Positions 63,630-64,000 of a stretch of 64,000 nt of DNA are shown piece after piece. The stretch lies in assembly GCA_965242485.1 (NCBI GenBank), contig CBDESM010000003.1:496001-560000 (forward strand), in the 5' to 3' direction. Position numbers and translations under genes: made by a program. The first letter of the stretch is position 1. The number at the start of each line of letters is the position of its first letter. The notes under the pieces are model-generated. The model saw only the letters and a program-made list of their open reading frames with translations, did not search any database and was not told the origin of the DNA. Source of the DNA: CBDESM01 sp965242485 (GTDB lineage Bacteria > Chloroflexota > Dehalococcoidia > Bin125).

Positions 63630-63641
63630 GCCGAGATGATA
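63630..63641 (-). promoter_or_regulatory. TATCAT-N6-ATG leaderless promoter of the parB-like gene
   Basis: On the minus strand TATCAT (complement of 63636-63641) is followed by exactly 6 nt and the ATG, without a ribosome-binding site. Confidence 0.55.
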
Positions 63642-63679
63642 GAACGTTAGTTCAATATCTGCACATCGGGCACGCGCTC

Positions 63680-63716
63680 GCCCCGCCCGGAGCGGAATCG
63701 CGCGGGCGGGCGGGGC
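63680..63716 (-). terminator. GC hairpin after the acyl-CoA dehydrogenase gene
   Basis: GCCCCGCCCG and CGGGCGGGGC (63680-63689 and 63707-63716) form a perfect 10-bp stem with a 17-nt loop, 10 nt past the gene's stop on the minus strand. No T-run follows. Confidence 0.5.
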
Positions 63717-63726
63717 CCAGCCCGGG

Positions 63727-64000
63727 CTAGATCTCGAGGAGGGCGGCGACCTTTTCGCGGTGGTGGTCGGCGTCGCCCCACATGAGTTCGGCCATCTTCT
63801 GGCGGCGGAAGAAGAGCTGGATGACGTATTCCTTGGTGAAGCCGATGCCGCCGTGGATCTGCTGGCCGTGGGCGACGACGCGGCGGGTGGCGTCGGAGCA
63901 CCAGGCCTTGGCCATGGAGACTTGGAGGGCGGCGTCGGCCTCCTGCTCGGTGACGGCCCAGGCGGCGCGGTACATGATGAAGCGGGAGCCGTCGACGTCG
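63727..64000 (-). CDS. Acyl-CoA dehydrogenase, C-terminal part (cut by window edge)
   Basis: The last 90 residues of an acyl-CoA dehydrogenase. QVSMAKAWCSDATRRVVAHG and QQIHGGIGFTKEYVIQLFFR are the C-terminal helical-domain signature, where IHGGIGF contacts FAD. The reading frame stays open to the window edge, so the start lies outside. It is upstream of, and on the same strand as, the parB-like gene, but the hairpin between them makes separate transcription likely. Confidence 0.9.
   Translation of the reverse strand, partial: DVDGSRFIMYRAAWAVTEQEADAALQVSMAKAWCSDATRRVVAHGQQIHGGIGFTKEYVIQLFFRRQKMAELMWGDADHHREKVAALLEI

Overview
This is a very GC-rich chromosomal window that most resembles Chloroflexota (a Dehalococcoidia or SAR202-type lineage). 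The lineage is inferred from gene content: an HspR-linked chaperone operon, coenzyme F420 genes (npdG, cofE, a luciferase-like oxidoreductase), a full hopanoid pathway, and many short operons for acyl-CoA and small-molecule metabolism. A high-GC actinobacterial lineage is the main alternative. No rRNA, tRNA, CRISPR array or insertion sequence was recognised.

Layout. 0-4.2 kb: hsp20 divergent from dnaJ-hspR-clpC; dnaJ carries a frameshift. 4.2-16.3 kb: an NYN nuclease, an enoyl-CoA hydratase/DinB/F420-oxidoreductase operon, an esterase with a DM13 protein, a serine hydrolase, a solute-binding protein, a duplicated-domain lipoprotein, a cyclase-family hydrolase, a macrodomain protein and a cobalamin adenosyltransferase. 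16.3-24.6 kb: main hopanoid operon (prenyl synthase, squalene-hopene cyclase, HpnC, HpnD, HpnE) with a GNAT enzyme and dodecin inside it. 24.6-32.2 kb: a GGQ release-factor-like protein, an alpha/beta hydrolase, the F420 genes npdG-cofE, an NMT1/THI5-type ABC transporter and a four-cluster ferredoxin. 32.3-40.6 kb: a lipoprotein, a cupin, an orphan GltD-like flavoprotein, SirB1, YjbQ, MidA, a peroxiredoxin, an IscU-like scaffold and a partial molybdenum-hydroxylase flavoprotein beside a MocA-type transferase. 40.3-47.7 kb: hpnH, hpnG and hpnA interleaved with at least three toxin-antitoxin-like modules, including a four-member family of small ribbon-helix-helix (RHH) proteins. 47.7-53 kb: SDR, DinB-like, questin-oxidase-like, acyl-CoA dehydrogenase, endonuclease III and SMP-30 genes. 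53-59.2 kb: a defence-like stretch with a type II restriction-modification pair, a Panacea-antitoxin/RelE-like pair and a PD-(D/E)XK protein, interrupted by an amidohydrolase. 59.2-64 kb: a degenerate tandem repeat, ruvB, a YqeK-like phosphohydrolase, membrane proteins, a long ParB-like protein and a cut-off acyl-CoA dehydrogenase.

Window-wide signals. (1) A -10-like hexamer TAnnnT lies exactly 6 nt (sometimes 7) before the start codon of many genes that have no ribosome-binding site, which suggests leaderless mRNAs. (2) The + strand is C-rich from 0 to about 56 kb whichever way genes point, and clearly G-rich after about 58.4 kb. This is an origin-type skew switch, and a parB-like gene lies a few kb away. 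(3) The tandem repeat at 59.2-59.8 kb is built from decayed copies of the ruvB 3' end.

How the genes work together. Prenyl synthase, HpnC/D/E, the cyclase, HpnH, HpnG and HpnA together cover prenyl diphosphate to squalene, hopene, adenosylhopane and side-chain processing. NpdG and CofE supply and elongate the F420 that the luciferase-like oxidoreductase could use.
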